From Tricholoma matsutake (taxonomy: Eukaryota; Basidiomycota; Agaricomycetes; Agaricales; Tricholomataceae): a stretch of DNA of 64,000 nt. Positions 11,264 through 22,912 of this stretch are shown in pieces. The position numbers and the translations under genes are program-made. The stretch lies in contig AP026547.1 of assembly GCA_026075535.2 (NCBI GenBank), forward strand, positions 62,001 through 126,000, given 5' to 3'. Position 1 is the first letter of the stretch, and each line of letters starts with the position of its first letter. Below the pieces are notes generated by a model, which saw nothing but the letters and a program-made list of their open reading frames with translations, made no database searches and was not told the DNA's origin.

Positions 11264-12713
11264 TTGGTCAGAGAGTTTACCAGAGACCGCTTCCCGAATG
11301 GTCCAAATTTTGGGGAAAATGGTGGAGAGCCCACTATTCCTGAGGTACTCTCAGAACAGCAATTGAGCAATCTGAATGAGGCTCTGTTCACCATTTGTGA
11401 TGAGTTGGCCTCCAGGACTAGAGATCAGGGACCCATAGAAAGAAAAGATATTCCACACCTGAGAAAGGAGTGGATTGCTGCCTGCAAGGATATCCTACAA
11501 GGTGTCCCAGAAAGACCTCCCCCAATGAGGGAGATCAACCACCAAATTCCTTTGGTGGATGAAGGCAAATGGTATAATTACCATTTGCCCCGATGTCCAG
11601 ACTCGATGAGACAACTGCTCACCAAGAAAATCAACAAGTACTGTCATGTGAGATGGTGGTGACTGGCACAAGTGGAGCAGGCCACCCCAATGCTAGTCAT
11701 CCCCAAAAAGAATGGTGCTATCTGGACCATGGTTAACACAAAGAAATGGAATGACAATACTATCAAAAATGTCACCCCCTTTCCTGACCAGGACCCCATT
11801 CACCTGGATGTGGCTCAGGCCAAGTATCACTCAAAGATAGATCTTTCCAATGCCTACAAACCAGGAGATATCTGGAAGACAGCCTTCGCGACAGTGCTAG
11901 GAGTGTTCGAGAGCCTGGTGATGCAGCAAGGGGACTGCAACACCCCTTCCACCTTCCAGTGTCTGATGAATTCCATCTTTTGAGTACATAGGACTCTTTG
12001 TCCATGTATACCTAGATGATACCTTCGTGTTCAGTGAGACCATTGAAGATCATCAACCACACCTCAAGCTCATCTTTGACAAGCTGAGGGAACACCACCT
12101 GTACCTTCACGCTGATAAGTGTGAATTATATGCCAATAAACTGGAATGTCTCAGACACATGATCGATGACCTAGGCCTTCACGCTGATAGCAACAAGATG
12201 GCCCAAATACTGGAGTGGAAGACACCCCATAACTATCATGAGATCCAGTGCTTCCTGGGCCTGGTGCAGTACCTGGCCCATTTCCTCCCTGACATCGTGG
12301 CATACATGAGTCCACTCTCTGCTATGATGAAGAATGAGCAATCCTTCCAATGGTGCCCTATCCATGATCAATGTTTCCAAATGATCAAGGACATTTGTTG
12401 TACTACTCCTGTCCTGAAACCCATCAACCCATCCTCCCCCAATCCCATCTGGGTGATCTGTGACACATCTGTATTCAGGGTAGGAGCCATGTATGGGCAA
12501 GGGAAGGAATGGCAGAATTGTTGTCTGGTGGGTTTTCTATCTAAGAAATTTTCAGACGCTCAAAGGAACTATTGCACCTTTGAGCATGAGACCATTGCAA
12601 TCCTTGAGGGGCTGCTCAAGTGGAAAGATAAACTGATAGGTAGAAGGTTCCATGTTGTAACTGATGGAGTAGGGTGTATGGGCACCTACTCCAGTAGTCA
12701 CATGATCACCTAG
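11264..12713 (+). pseudogene. Gypsy B reverse transcriptase
   Basis: The frame opens with a hydrophilic linker (FTRDRFPNGPNFGENGG), then the RT fingers (ATPMLVIPKKNGAIWTMVN) and palm. A TGA follows RWW at about 11660, and a +1 shift near 11983 separates FQCLMNSIF from the catalytic box VHVYLDDTFVFSE. The connection domain (CFLGLVQYLAHFLPD) and RNase H start (NPIWVICDTSVFRVGAMYGQG) follow, up to FHVVTD at 12667. There the frame runs into an insertion. Confidence 0.85.
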
Positions 12714-12805
12714 CCAGTAGCCACCTGCATGTACATAGTCACGACATGCTATCACTATCACTATCCCTGCCATAGCTATAGGCAGGAGACTCGCTATCTT
12801 GCCAC
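12668..12805. other. Short insertion interrupting RNase H
   Basis: RNase H reads up to HVVTD and resumes with NHKALEFFQTQ, where the family has VTDHKALEFF. The roughly 138 intervening bases start with a perfect 8-bp hairpin arm, GGAGTAGG ... CCTACTCC (about 12668-12694), followed by CACTATCACTATC-type simple sequence. No clear TIR pair or target duplication was found, so the mechanism is open. Confidence 0.55.
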
Positions 12806-14761
12806 CAACCACAAGGCACTGGAGTTCTTCCAGACACAGTGTCACCTATCTGCTAGGCAGACATGATGGATGGAGTACCTATCTAGGTTTGACTTTGATA
12901 TACAGTATATCAAGGGAAACCTTAACAAGGTGGCTGACACCCTGTCATGGTACTACCAGTTCAATAACTGGGATGAGGCCCCCTCGGCACAACATTACAT
13001 CTTTACCAACATAAGACTGGATCCTCAGCACAAGGATCTCCCTTGGGAAAGTCACCTTGAAGTCAAGAACAAGGTGATTGAGACCTGTTTGGCCTGTGCC
13101 CAGGCCAAATGAGTAAAGGAGCACTTAGCTGCTCTCCGAGAAAGAATCAAAGAGTGGGAGCAGGTGGCCACCATAATGGCAGATCATCCTGAAGATGACA
13201 GAGGTTCCCCTGCCTTAGAACAGGGAGATAATCCAACAATTTATAATTTGTTGGCATCTGGGACTGATCTGAAGGTCCACTTGTCTGAACATGATCTGCT
13301 GGACGAAGACATTTGAGTGGGATACACCCAGGACAAGCTCTTCAGTAAGATCATCAAGCAACCTGGAAATCATCTGGGTTTTGAGGTGTCAGACAGGCTG
13401 GTTTGGGCAACCAACAAGGGAGGAGTTAAGGTCCATTGCATGCCTTCTGCCCCTTTGAAGTACAGCACATTGCATGGCCAAATAGTCAACCAAGCTCACT
13501 GCATTGTCAGTCACTTTGGACAAGCAAAAATGTTGGAGTATGTTCAACAATGGTACTGGTGGCCACACCTTCAGTACGAAATTGACCTGTTCTGCAAGTC
13601 ATGCCAGGCTTGCCTTTGGTTCAAGGGGGAGTACGCTTCCCCCCAGGCCAAACTTCACTCTCTTCCTGTTCCCCTTTGGCCCTGGGAGTCAATAGGGATG
13701 GACTTTGTGGGTCCTTTTCCAGAGTCAGAGGGATATGATTACCTCTGGGTTATCCTGTGTAGACTAACTTCCATGGTGCACTTGGTGCCTGTGAATACCA
13801 CCACTACAGCGACAGATCTGTTGTCGTTGTTTGTCAAAGAGATAGTCCATCTACATGGTCTACCTGGGTCTATAGTATCTGACTGGGACTCTAAGTTCAC
13901 CTCCCGATGGTGGAAAGAGGTGCATCAGGTACTGGATGTGAAGCTCCTGATGTCCACCTTGTTTCACCCACAAACTGATGGGGCCACTGAATGGGCCAAT
14001 CGCTCCATCACCCAGATCTTATGCACCTTCATGGCTTCCAACCAGAAGGACTGGGTCAAGTTTCTGGCATTGGTGGAATTTGCAATTAACTCAATCATCA
14101 ATTGGGCCACCAGACTGACCCCTTTCAAGGTCAATTATGGAGTTCTCCCTTGAATGATGAGGGAGCTGCTGTTGCCTGAGCAAATCCCTCCAGGTGTTTG
14201 AATGTTCACCATGGATGCACTTCACAACATGGCCATGGATCATGATAGTATTATCACAGAATGAGTGTTCCAGAGACACTATGCCAACCAGCGTAGACCA
14301 GAGGAGCCTAAGATCAGCTGGGAGATCTGGTCTAAGCTGCTACAAAAGTTTGTAGGGCCTTATAAGGTCCTACTATGCATACCCAAGAAGTCCAACTATG
14401 ACTTGGAACTTCCAGAGGAGCTCAGGCATAGGAGGGTGCACAACAGGTTCCATGTCAGCCTGCTCCACCCTTACCATGCCAGTGACAACACTGTGGTTCC
14501 TGACCGACGTGGTCCTGACCCCTATGACTTTGGTGCCCCTGATGACACCGAATGGTATGTTGAAGATATCATGTCCATTGATGGAAGGGTCATGCTCTGG
14601 AATTTTTGGTGAAGTGGAGTCTGGGAGAATCCACCTGGGAGCCACTGAGTGTATCCAATGAACTTGCAGCCTTGGATGCATACTTGGCCCTTGTGGGTGC
14701 CAAGGATTGGATGGATCTGCCCAAGCACACAGCTACATGTGCTTGGGCTGGTAAATGACTT
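12806..14761 (+). pseudogene. Gypsy B RNase H end, integrase and C-terminal domain
   Basis: RNase H continues (KALEFFQTQCHLSAR, GNLNKVADTLSW). The integrase zinc region (AHCIVSHFGQAKML ... CKSCQACLW) and catalytic core follow, with Asp in GMDFVGPFPES, Asp in VSDWDSKF and Glu in TDGATEWANR. The core runs open from 13317 to 14153. The C-terminal part (FVGPYKVLLC, VHNRFHVSLLHPYH) is followed by a chromodomain-like tail in a shifted frame (VKWSLGESTWEP, LAALDAYLALVGAKDWMDLP) ending near 14758. In-frame stops at about 13112, 13315, 14151, 14199 and 14262 inactivate it. Confidence 0.83.
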
Positions 14762-17340
14762 GATGCAGAATGGGATTCTGAGAAGCCCAATACATGGGCC
14801 ATCTGTGTGACATGGCCTTTCAGACTCCAATCCTGTACAGTAGGACAGGCAGAGATTAAATATTTTTTTCCTTTAGCCTCCCATAGTGTTAATGGGAGGA
14901 AGAATTTCTTCAGCAACGATGCCATAGATGACAGCAACCAAGAAACTGATGACCAGTCCCTAAGGGGGAGGGATGAGGGATGGATGAGGGAAGGAGGATG
15001 TGGACTTGAACCTTGCAGTTTGAGGCAATGAGAGAGAGATCTCAAGCTGCAAGGCACAAGACTTAGGGAGCAAGATACACAAGACAGGAGAGACCAGGGC
15101 TGGGATCCTTTGCCAGACTTGGGTGAACAGAGAGTAGGATGTGAGGATGGAGGTTGGAGGAATGCCACCCATCTTGGCATCGTGGTTCATCAGTGTGGGT
15201 GTGATGTATGCAAGCAATATGCCATGCATGTGTACCAGCTGGAGTTCAACCAGGACCCCAACTATCTCAACACTAAGGACCACTGCAACCATGAGATCTC
15301 CTCCAGGGAATGAGTGGCCTCCAGAAGGCTCCAAGAGAATTACAAGGATGTAATAGTGAGACTCAGGGCCTGAATTCAGCGCCTTGAGGATGATTTGGAC
15401 CAGTGCATAAAGGATTGCCCTTCCAAATGACCCCATGGGCACAAGCCTTCACCCAGACCATGTTCGCCAGCCAGGGAGTGTCCATATGCCATTGCCATGA
15501 CTAAGCCCACCGCACCTGTCCTGACTGCTCACCCAGCCTATGGATGTGGATGAGGGCAAAAAGGAAAGGGAGTACCCTCTCCTTCCTCCTTCAGGGCCTA
15601 GGTTGAGCAACCCAATGCTGGGTATTTCTTGACCAGATAACTGGGTTCCTGCTCCCCCAGTCTGCAATCCCATCTCCCACGACTTGCCACACAACAGTGC
15701 TGAATTCAACCTCTGGGCTGTAGCTGCTCAGCAGCCTGATAATGAAAGGGATCTGCAGCAAGCACAGTCATATGTGTGTTATGCCAGTTTGACTCCTTCT
15801 GAGGCATGGACCACTCTCATGAACTATGCCATTGCCAACTGGAGACTTCCCCAGTGGCTTCCCCTGGACTGACAATCATCCAAGGGGATTAGGTGTCTGC
15901 ATGAGCTGGGCAGGATGTCTCAACCCTGAATCAATGACTTGGTGGAATCCTGGGCTCAACTCATGCACTGACAACTTTACCAATTCTGGAATGCTCCTGG
16001 GTTGGTTCTAGATGAACATTAAGTTTCCCTTCCCCATGTGAGGGGAATGCTTCTAATGCAGCAACAAGTACCTCCTGGACTGTCTCAGTGACAGAAGTCC
16101 AGTCTGAATCTACACCTGGCAGAGTTGGTCACCACCCCAGGATTGTATTGAAGGGTTCAAACCTCGATGGGTGTCTCAGTTGTACTGTGCCAAGACCAGC
16201 AGTTCATGTCCATGGTGACTGACAACATCATTGTGGAGGATGTTGTCTGGCATCTGGCCTCAATTGGAGTCCCAGACCATGAGATCAGGCAAGCCTATCA
16301 CTACAGGATAGGATGGTTGACATCGACTACCCAGTCCCATAGGGAAGACAAGTCCATGGACACCACAGCTACCCTGCAACATGTTCACAAAATTGCCCAT
16401 CCTGGACCCAAAGACACCCCTCTAATGACTAATCCCAGCATATGGATCCCTCCCCCAGGGGTGCACAGTTTGACTCAGCCTCCCCCTGCCAAGTGCAAGA
16501 GGGACATGGACTCACCCAAGACTCCCTTGCCATTAGGGGGACTGCTAGGGCTAACCTCCTTGATGCATGTCATGCCCCCCAGCTCAGCATCTAATTTGTC
16601 CACTTCAACTACATGACCTGTGGGCCATGTTGATCCTCCCATTACTCTGGCCCAGGACCATCCAGCTCTGCCTTCTGGTCCTTGAGCCTCAACCCATTGC
16701 TTCCCAGTGTACCCTTGGGGGTACCCAGACTCTCTCATGGAACCTCTCTCCCCATCGTGTCGACTGCACTCCCCATTGTGGCAATACCTTCTCCCAGCCT
16801 CACACCCCTTGCTCATGTTCCTCCCAACTCATTGACTGCCTCCCGACCTCTGGAGACCCCAGACTTTGTGGATGGGGGATGGTCCTACATAGGTCCTCCC
16901 CATTGAATCAAGGCCAATAAAAATAGGGCCAAAAAGGTATGAAAGAAGGAACACTTGGCTGCAAATGGACCCCCATCTGCAGGGTCAGGTGGGGGCAAGT
17001 TCCAAATCCTTGTGTGCCCTACTCAGAGTTGATGAAAGAACCAGGGTTCTGAGTCCAAGTGCACCGACTCAGTCTCTGAATCCAGAGATGACTCAGATGC
17101 CCCAGTTGCTGCCCACCCAGAGTGAGAGCAGCTTCTCAAATTCTGTGCCATGGAATCGCCCCCGGTGACTCCCATTTCCCAGGCTGCCTCCCTGGTGTCT
17201 ACTACAGAGTCACCTATCTTCTCGTCCATCCTGTTAGACAATGGAATGGATATGGATGAACCCCTCAGCAGTTGGTCCTCTGGAAACTCCAGCATTCCCC
17301 CTGCTCCACCCTCTGGGCCTGAGTAAAAAGTAATTCTTCT
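14762..17340 (+). pseudogene. Gypsy B post-pol accessory coding region
   Basis: About 2.6 kb between the end of pol and the LTR keeps coding-like stretches in several plus-strand frames. They include GIVVHQCGCDVCKQYAMHVYQ at 15178-15240, a helical IQRLEDDLDQCIKDC near 15380, and AEFNLWAVAAQQPDNERDLQ with WRLPQWLPLD at 15690-15870. VEDVVWHLASIGVPDHEIRQ lies at 16235-16290, and a Ser/Pro-rich tail runs to about 17325. This resembles the second ORF of some basidiomycete gypsy elements, of unknown role; that resemblance is from memory. Stops and frame changes break every stretch. Confidence 0.45.
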
Positions 17341-17413
17341 TGCATCATATTTCCTTCTTCATATTTTGGGATGGTCGTGGCTTGCCTTCTGGGTTCAAGC
17401 CAAAGGGGGAGAG

Positions 17414-17599
17414 TGTAGTGGTGGCTGACTAGTTGTCAGTCTTTATATATATTTGCTTCACACATTGATAGCCTTGAACTGGACCCTTTATAAGGGCCAG
17501 CTATTATTTAGGTCAACAGACTTTTACCTTACCAATATCAATATACGTTATACGTGTTAGTGTTGTGTGAAAGCTAAGGTCTACCCCCACTTTACTACA
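17414..17599 (+). repeat. 3' LTR of gypsy B
   Basis: A short LTR of 186 bp. It follows the polypurine tract, starts TGTAGTGGTGGCTGAC and ends CCCACTTTACTACA, giving TGTAGT/ACTACA inverted ends. A TATA-like TTTATAAGGG lies near 17490. There is no 5' partner in the window. Confidence 0.75.
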
Positions 17600-18564
17600 C
17601 TTATGTTTGTCTGGAGTGACTGGAACTGCTGGCAAACCTGAGTAATCTGGTGTGGTATGTTGTGCTGGAATCAGACTTCTTATTATGAACCCAGATGACA
17701 ACCTGGAAACCTGGGATGATCTGGTGGTGCCTGGCACCAGCATTTCCAGGCACATGTCATTTTCCTGATGAAACCCATCAACAATTTCTATGTAAACCCC
17801 ACTTTGCATGTTTGCATTTTTAGTTAACTATACCAATATATGTGTTTTCTTTGGTTTCCAGGTCTCCAGAAAATGGTACATAGGTTTCCAAATTCCAAGT
17901 TTCCAAGTTTTGATATTTTTACACTGGGTGCAATGCACAATAGTACTGTGAAAGTATCCTGACAGTATTCCTAATATTGTCAACATACTTCACTAGAGGT
18001 ATTTTGACAGTATTGTACTATATTTTGATAGTACTGAAGGTACTGAAGTAGTATTCTAGATTGGTATGCATGATGGCAAAATATCCCTTGGTGAGTATGG
18101 TGGCAGTATTAGGAGCATTTCCAGAATACTGACATCATACCTTGTCAGAAGTATCTTGCTGTGCAGCCAGTGTTAGTGGGTTTTTTTGGGTTTTTTTGGG
18201 TTTGTTTGGGTTGCCTGGGTTGAGAAACAGCGGGAAACTAAAATGCTTAATTACTGATGTAATATCATTATTTACTCGGACTGGGGCACGGCTTGCCTGT
18301 ATCCCAACAGCACATGCCATGTACGGCCATACAAGTACAGTACAGCATGGTGCACAGCTGTAGCCGGTATCATCTTTTGCTGTTTCGATGGAACTTGATG
18401 CATTCAAAAGTCTTTACGAATGAGCTACAACTGTTTTCTTTTAAGATTTTGGCACCCAGGCAACCATCTGTTGACAAAATTTGTAAGTTCCATTTCCAAC
18501 CTCTACACATAATGCTCTGAAGTTGTCCTTACAGAAATACCTTCATCAGCAAAATCAAGGATTG
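17600..18564. other. No gene; AT-rich repeat-like sequence
   Basis: Contains many dispersed CAGTATT/AGTACT words between about 17930 and 18140, and a G-tract array (GGGTTTTTTTGGG type) at about 18178-18225. ORFs here are short and unsupported. Nothing identifies a family. Confidence 0.5.
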
Positions 18565-19026
18565 ACTTATTTGGCTTATTTGGCTTAAACCCCAATTAAG
18601 GGAATTAAGGGGAATTAAGGAAAATAAGTTCATTTTTTCCCTTAAAACTGATAACCATTAAGCAGATATAATCAACCAAGCAGTATAAGCAACATGTAAG
18701 CAAATTAAGGCCGTAAGGAGCATGTAATCCCTTAAGGCCTTAAGGACTTTTTTGAATTTTCTTCCAAGTCCCTCTCGACATTTCCTGAAAATGGAAATTC
18801 AAACTCAGCATCACTGATGTCACACATTGTTTGGGTTCAATCCACTGCTTCTGCTCCACACCTCTACACCACCATATCCATACCAGCCAGAGCCACTAGT
18901 GACTGCAAGCAAGATTCATATTCTATGTATGTTGTAACAATGAGATGGCACCAAGACACCCATGCCTAGGATGATGACCCAGGATGGGACCAGGAGAACC
19001 CACCGCTGTGAGCCCCTGCTTGCAGG

Positions 19027-19640
19027 ATGGATGGAGGGATGAATGACGAAGATGAAGATGAACCACGAGGGGGAGAGAATGATGACGACGAACAACAAAC
19101 CACTACCACAGCACCTCTAACCACCGCGGCGAACAACTGCTCATGGGGTACAAACAGGGAGCAACAAGATGGGATGACAATGCCAGGGGACCGGGATGGA
19201 GAGGGGTACAAACGACGTGTGTGGCAAGGAGGAAGAGAATGGTGATGGGGCCAAAAAAAACATCAAAAGGCAAGTTTTTTTTCTTTCCCCTTTTCTAATT
19301 TCATTTCCTTGTGGCTAACAACAAAAATTTTAGGTAGTGATTTTACTATTGACAATGATGACGGGTGCCCCCTGATCGACCCCCACTACTGCTATGAGCC
19401 CCTGTTCGTGGGGTGGTTAGGTGGTAGCATGACCATATGCCCACGAGGAAGGCCACAAGGACGATGGGGTGACATGACAGCAGCACCCACCATAGCAGGT
19501 ACCACGACGCAAGGAACGCCGCCACCCCTCACCCCCCATCATCTCCCTCACAGCGAGATGGGTTTTTCACTTTGTAGCATTGAGACGGCACGACGCCCAA
19601 CCAGGACACCATAACGACAAACAGCATGCCACCAGCCACC
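19027..19640. repeat. ACG-rich repeat family, copy 1
   Basis: GC-rich sequence with the recurring word CAACTGCTC(A/G)TGGGG (19132-19148) and a second at 19650-19665, a weaker form near 19397 (TGTTCGTGGGGTGG), and a T-rich intron-like segment at about 19272-19334. The same combination occurs at 32920-33590. Open frames here are low-complexity and I do not annotate them as genes. Confidence 0.45.
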
Positions 19641-19674
19641 AGCCTCGCGAGCAACTGCTCGGGTGGATCGCAGG

Positions 19675-20986
19675 TAGTGTTTGAAAGTCCAGTTGCATGG
19701 ACCGAAAGAAAACCGGCAACCGAACCGGACCCAACCGCGGTCCGGTCTGTCTCACAGGTTCTGCAGCAGTGGTTGTGGACTGGTCCGGTTGCCGGTTGTG
19801 TAGTTTTTCAAATAATTATGGACCGGGTAAAGACTGGTTGCAACCAGTTGCAACCGGTCTTTGATCATAATTTGATGTGCTGCTAAGGTAAGTGATCAAT
19901 AGATTATATTTGATACAAGTAATCTGAGTGACCAAATAAGTTATTGTAGGATTGTAATGCCTTAACAGCTATGTCCATAGACCAGGATTCCACACTGTAT
20001 AGAGTATATCTACATCCACCCAAATGCGCTAGTTGAATGGTGCAGTGGTTCATTCATGGTAAACACCCTTCCTCCTCATTCCTCTCAAAACTCCGTAGCA
20101 CTGTAATTAAATAACGGCTCGCCCGATTCTCTCGTAAACTTGGATTATACACAACATATAGTATATATATGTTCTCCCTAAAGCGCTAGTCAAACGGTGC
20201 AGTAATACATTTATGGTAAGCAACCCTTCCTCCTCATTCCTCTCAGAACTACATAGTACTGTAATTCAATAACGGCTCAACCGATCCTGTCGTAAACTTG
20301 GATTAGACACAATATATAGTATATATATATTCTCCCCAAATAGCTAGTCGAACGGTGAAGTCATTCATTTATGGTAAGCAACCCTTCCTCCTCATTCCTC
20401 TCAGAACTCCATAGTACTGTACTTCAATAACGGGTCAACCGATCATTTCGTAAACTTGGATTATACACAACATATAGTATATATATGCTCTCCCCAAAGC
20501 GCTAGTCGAACGGTGCAGTCATTCATTCATGGTAAGCAACCCTTCCTCCTCATTCCTCTCAGAACTCCATAGTACTGTAATTCAATAATGGCTCAACCGA
20601 TCCTTTTGTAAACTTTGAATAGACACTATATATATGATATATACACACACCCCAAAGCACTAGCCACATGGTCTAGCCATTCATTTATGATTTTGTCAGT
20701 AGTGTTTACTTCTATTACTACTACTAGTTATTGAAATATGTTACTTCGAGACATGTATATTAGTGTACAAATAGTCGGTCCTGACCGGTTGTGAACTGGT
20801 CAGGACCAGTCTATGTATGGACCGGTTTTAAACCGGTTTGGCAACCGTGAGGCAACCGAGTAGAACCGGTTTACCCCAGTCCGGTCTTCGGTTGCCTTGA
20901 TTTTGAGCATGTAAGCAACCGGTCTGGTCCACGGTTGCCCCTGTTGTGGTCAAAAAAACCGGACCGGACCGGACTTTTAAACACTA
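19675..20986. mobile_element. Non-autonomous hAT element, 1312 bp
   Basis: The left tip TAGTGTTTGAAAGTCC and the right tip GGACTTTTAAACACTA are inverted copies with one difference. They are flanked by 8-bp direct repeats ATCGCAGG (19667-19674) and ATCGCGGG (20987-20994), one mismatch. Subterminal zones are dense in ACCGG/CCGGT words on both sides (19690-19860 and 20775-20975), as expected of transposase binding regions in hAT elements. There is no transposase; the interior is a 158-bp tandem array. Confidence 0.9.
20026..20690. repeat. 158-bp tandem repeat array inside the hAT element
   Basis: The word GCTAGTCGAACGGTGCAGT, or a close variant, starts units near 20026, 20183, 20341, 20499 and 20657, a period of 157-158 bp. 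Each full unit also carries CTTCCTCCTCATTCCTCTC, then CGTAAACTTGGATTA, then a TATAGTATATATAT run. There are four full units and the start of a fifth, with scattered substitutions. Confidence 0.92.
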
Positions 20987-21435
20987 ATCGCGGGTGGAAT
21001 GACGACGATGACAAGGCCGCCATGATGATGGGGGAGCAGCAATGATTGGGGGCGAAGGGGAACATTTAGGACAGTGAAAAGGGGTGTCGAGTGGGGGTTG
21101 GGTAAACACATGGGAACGACGGGAGCAGGGATGAAACTGTAGTCAGTGATGTGCTTATATATATTATTCTTATTTTTTTGCTTAAACTGCTGCTTAAGTT
21201 TCCTTATTGACATGGCTAGGCAGCCCCCTAAGAGCCCTAAAGCGGTTTAAGAAGTGATATAAGTGTGAATAAGGGGAATTTTGCTTAATTCAGGAAATGA
21301 CCCTACTTATTCTAAGCAGAATTTCCTTAACAGCCATTTGCTTAATCTTCCTTAATTTCCACTTTAAGTGCAATAAGGAGACATTAAGCATAATAAGTTA
21401 GTGTCAGATATTCCTGATGTTACAGACTACTATTT

Positions 21436-22912
21436 TGCTATGCTCTTTGTACACCTTCTCCAAAACCATCCACACTCTCCCCTTCAGAGAGACCGCGCCT
21501 ACGCATTTCCTGGGCGTGTTGTACTGGATCTTCTCCAAACTCATCGACCAATGATCGAGTACCTCTCTCGGTGGAATTTGCTGCGAACTCCAGTGGAATA
21601 GGCCTGCTGGGGTTGATTGATGCAATTAATGAGTTATTGGCCTCCCACATTCTCAGGTGCAGAAGGAAGCGAGCAGTTATCATCCCAGATATTCTACCCA
21701 AAAACGTTGTAAGCCAGAAGCACTGGGTGCTAGGTAACTTACGGTAGAGTAAAGGCGTTGAGGAGGCGTTGAAAGAACCCACCCTAATAGAAAACCTAGT
21801 ATCCCCAAAGGAATGGTAGAGTTAGTGACATACCGGTGCCGCCTAGTGAGGCTGATCAGAAGGTGCATCTTGATATTACACTACAGAACTTACAAAGTTG
21901 AGAACCAAAGCGGCAGTAGTGAAACCCATGACGACACTGAACCTGATGTTAGCCACTCATTCACCCAGGGATGGGATTCGGTCAGCATGCTAACCAGAAG
22001 TATGCAACACCTTGATGAGACAGATTACCACAGAACATAAAATCAAGCTGAACAGTACGCACCATGCTCCAATAACAAGTATATAAGGCCCTCCTTCTGA
22101 GATTGCCATGGACCTCCGATTCGCAAAGTTTGTATAGTACGGAAGGTATTAAGGATAACCGAACAAGCCTCGAATACAACCATCAGTATACCCAGAAGTC
22201 GGGTGACTTCACCAGGCGACTTTAACAAATATCAGTGAAAATAGTGCTAAAATCTCACCCCTGGACAAAATCAGTGGTTGTTCTTATGGACATAAGCCAA
22301 ACAACACGTACACGGGATAAGGCGTCTTCCCAGTGCATCGGAGTACAGGGACGTGCCACTTTAAAATCAGTCAGCTAATAGATGAAGCAACCGGACGTGA
22401 CGAGCCGATTTACGACGTCCAGGATGATGCAGGTCAGACCAATAGCGGCGAAGAAAGCCAAGATGACACGATTCCGCCCGAATACTGCATATGTTCGCGC
22501 AGTCCAAATGACTACAACCATGTATGAGGATGGTCTGTAAAGAAAGGGTCTATAGGTGCTGACTGATGACTGCCGCTCGGCCCAAAACACTCAGAGAGCC
22601 AGAGATCATATAGCCTGCCTCGCAACTAGATGGGAAAATCTCAATACCTGATTACATTGATGCAAATGTAAATGGTGGATTACACACTGCAGAGAAGGTT
22701 AATCCGCATTAGTGTCTAGTCAGACTGAAAAGCGTAGGACGTACCCTGATACCGAGTTTTGTTGAGATAGTCAAGAGATAAATAATGTTTGCGACCAGCG
22801 CATAACGACAACAGATATAGAGAAAGGTAGACATTCGGAATCTCGCATTCCACACATACTTGACCTCCATCCCGAATGTGAGTGCATAATCATAGTACAG
22901 AAGAGCTGTCAA
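21436..22912 (-). CDS. DUF6533-like multi-pass membrane protein, spliced
   Basis: The upstream exon encodes ALLYYDYALTFGMEVKYVW, which fits the hallmark of the fungal DUF6533 family (YDY.LTF..EV..(V/I)W at the end of a first membrane segment), followed by a second hydrophobic segment (YALVANIIYLLTIST). Further exons give MVVVIWTARTYAVFGRNR plus a hydrophobic FFAAIGLTCIILDVV, then GILMVVFEACSVILNTFRTI, VAYFWLAC, SVVMGFTTAALVLNF, and a cytoplasmic end beginning ISGMITARFLLHLRMWE and finishing near 21436. The exons are separated by short GT..AG gaps; a clear one is about 50 bp between LLLEHG and VAYF. The family has about seven membrane segments and no known biochemical role. Exon edges and the true first exon, upstream of 22912, are not settled. 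It could be a recent pseudogene. Confidence 0.6.

Larger units (their letters stand above)
11251..17599 (+). mobile_element. Ty3/gypsy element B, 5'-truncated
   Basis: Begins abruptly next to the gypsy A LTR, inside the linker before reverse transcriptase. It continues through RT, RNase H, integrase and a C-terminal domain, then a long post-pol region, a polypurine tract (AAAGGGGGAGAG, near 17402-17413) and a short LTR (17414-17599). Gag, protease and the 5' LTR are absent. It belongs to a different gypsy lineage from A. Multiple stops and frameshifts show that it is dead. Confidence 0.85.
18565..21398. mobile_element. Possible non-autonomous DNA element with CTTAA-rich ends
   Basis: Both ends are crowded with CTTAAG/CCTTAAT/AATTAAGG words in inverted arrangement (18565-18760 and 21175-21398). 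The outer tips are ACTTAT on the left and ATAAGT on the right. The interior holds GC-rich repeat blocks and the hAT element at 19675-20986. I could not find a matching target duplication, so the outer limits are tentative. Confidence 0.35.

Noticed and set aside
18178..18225. Telomeric repeat
   Set aside because: The GGGTTTTTTT units are irregular, few, and do not match TTAGGG.
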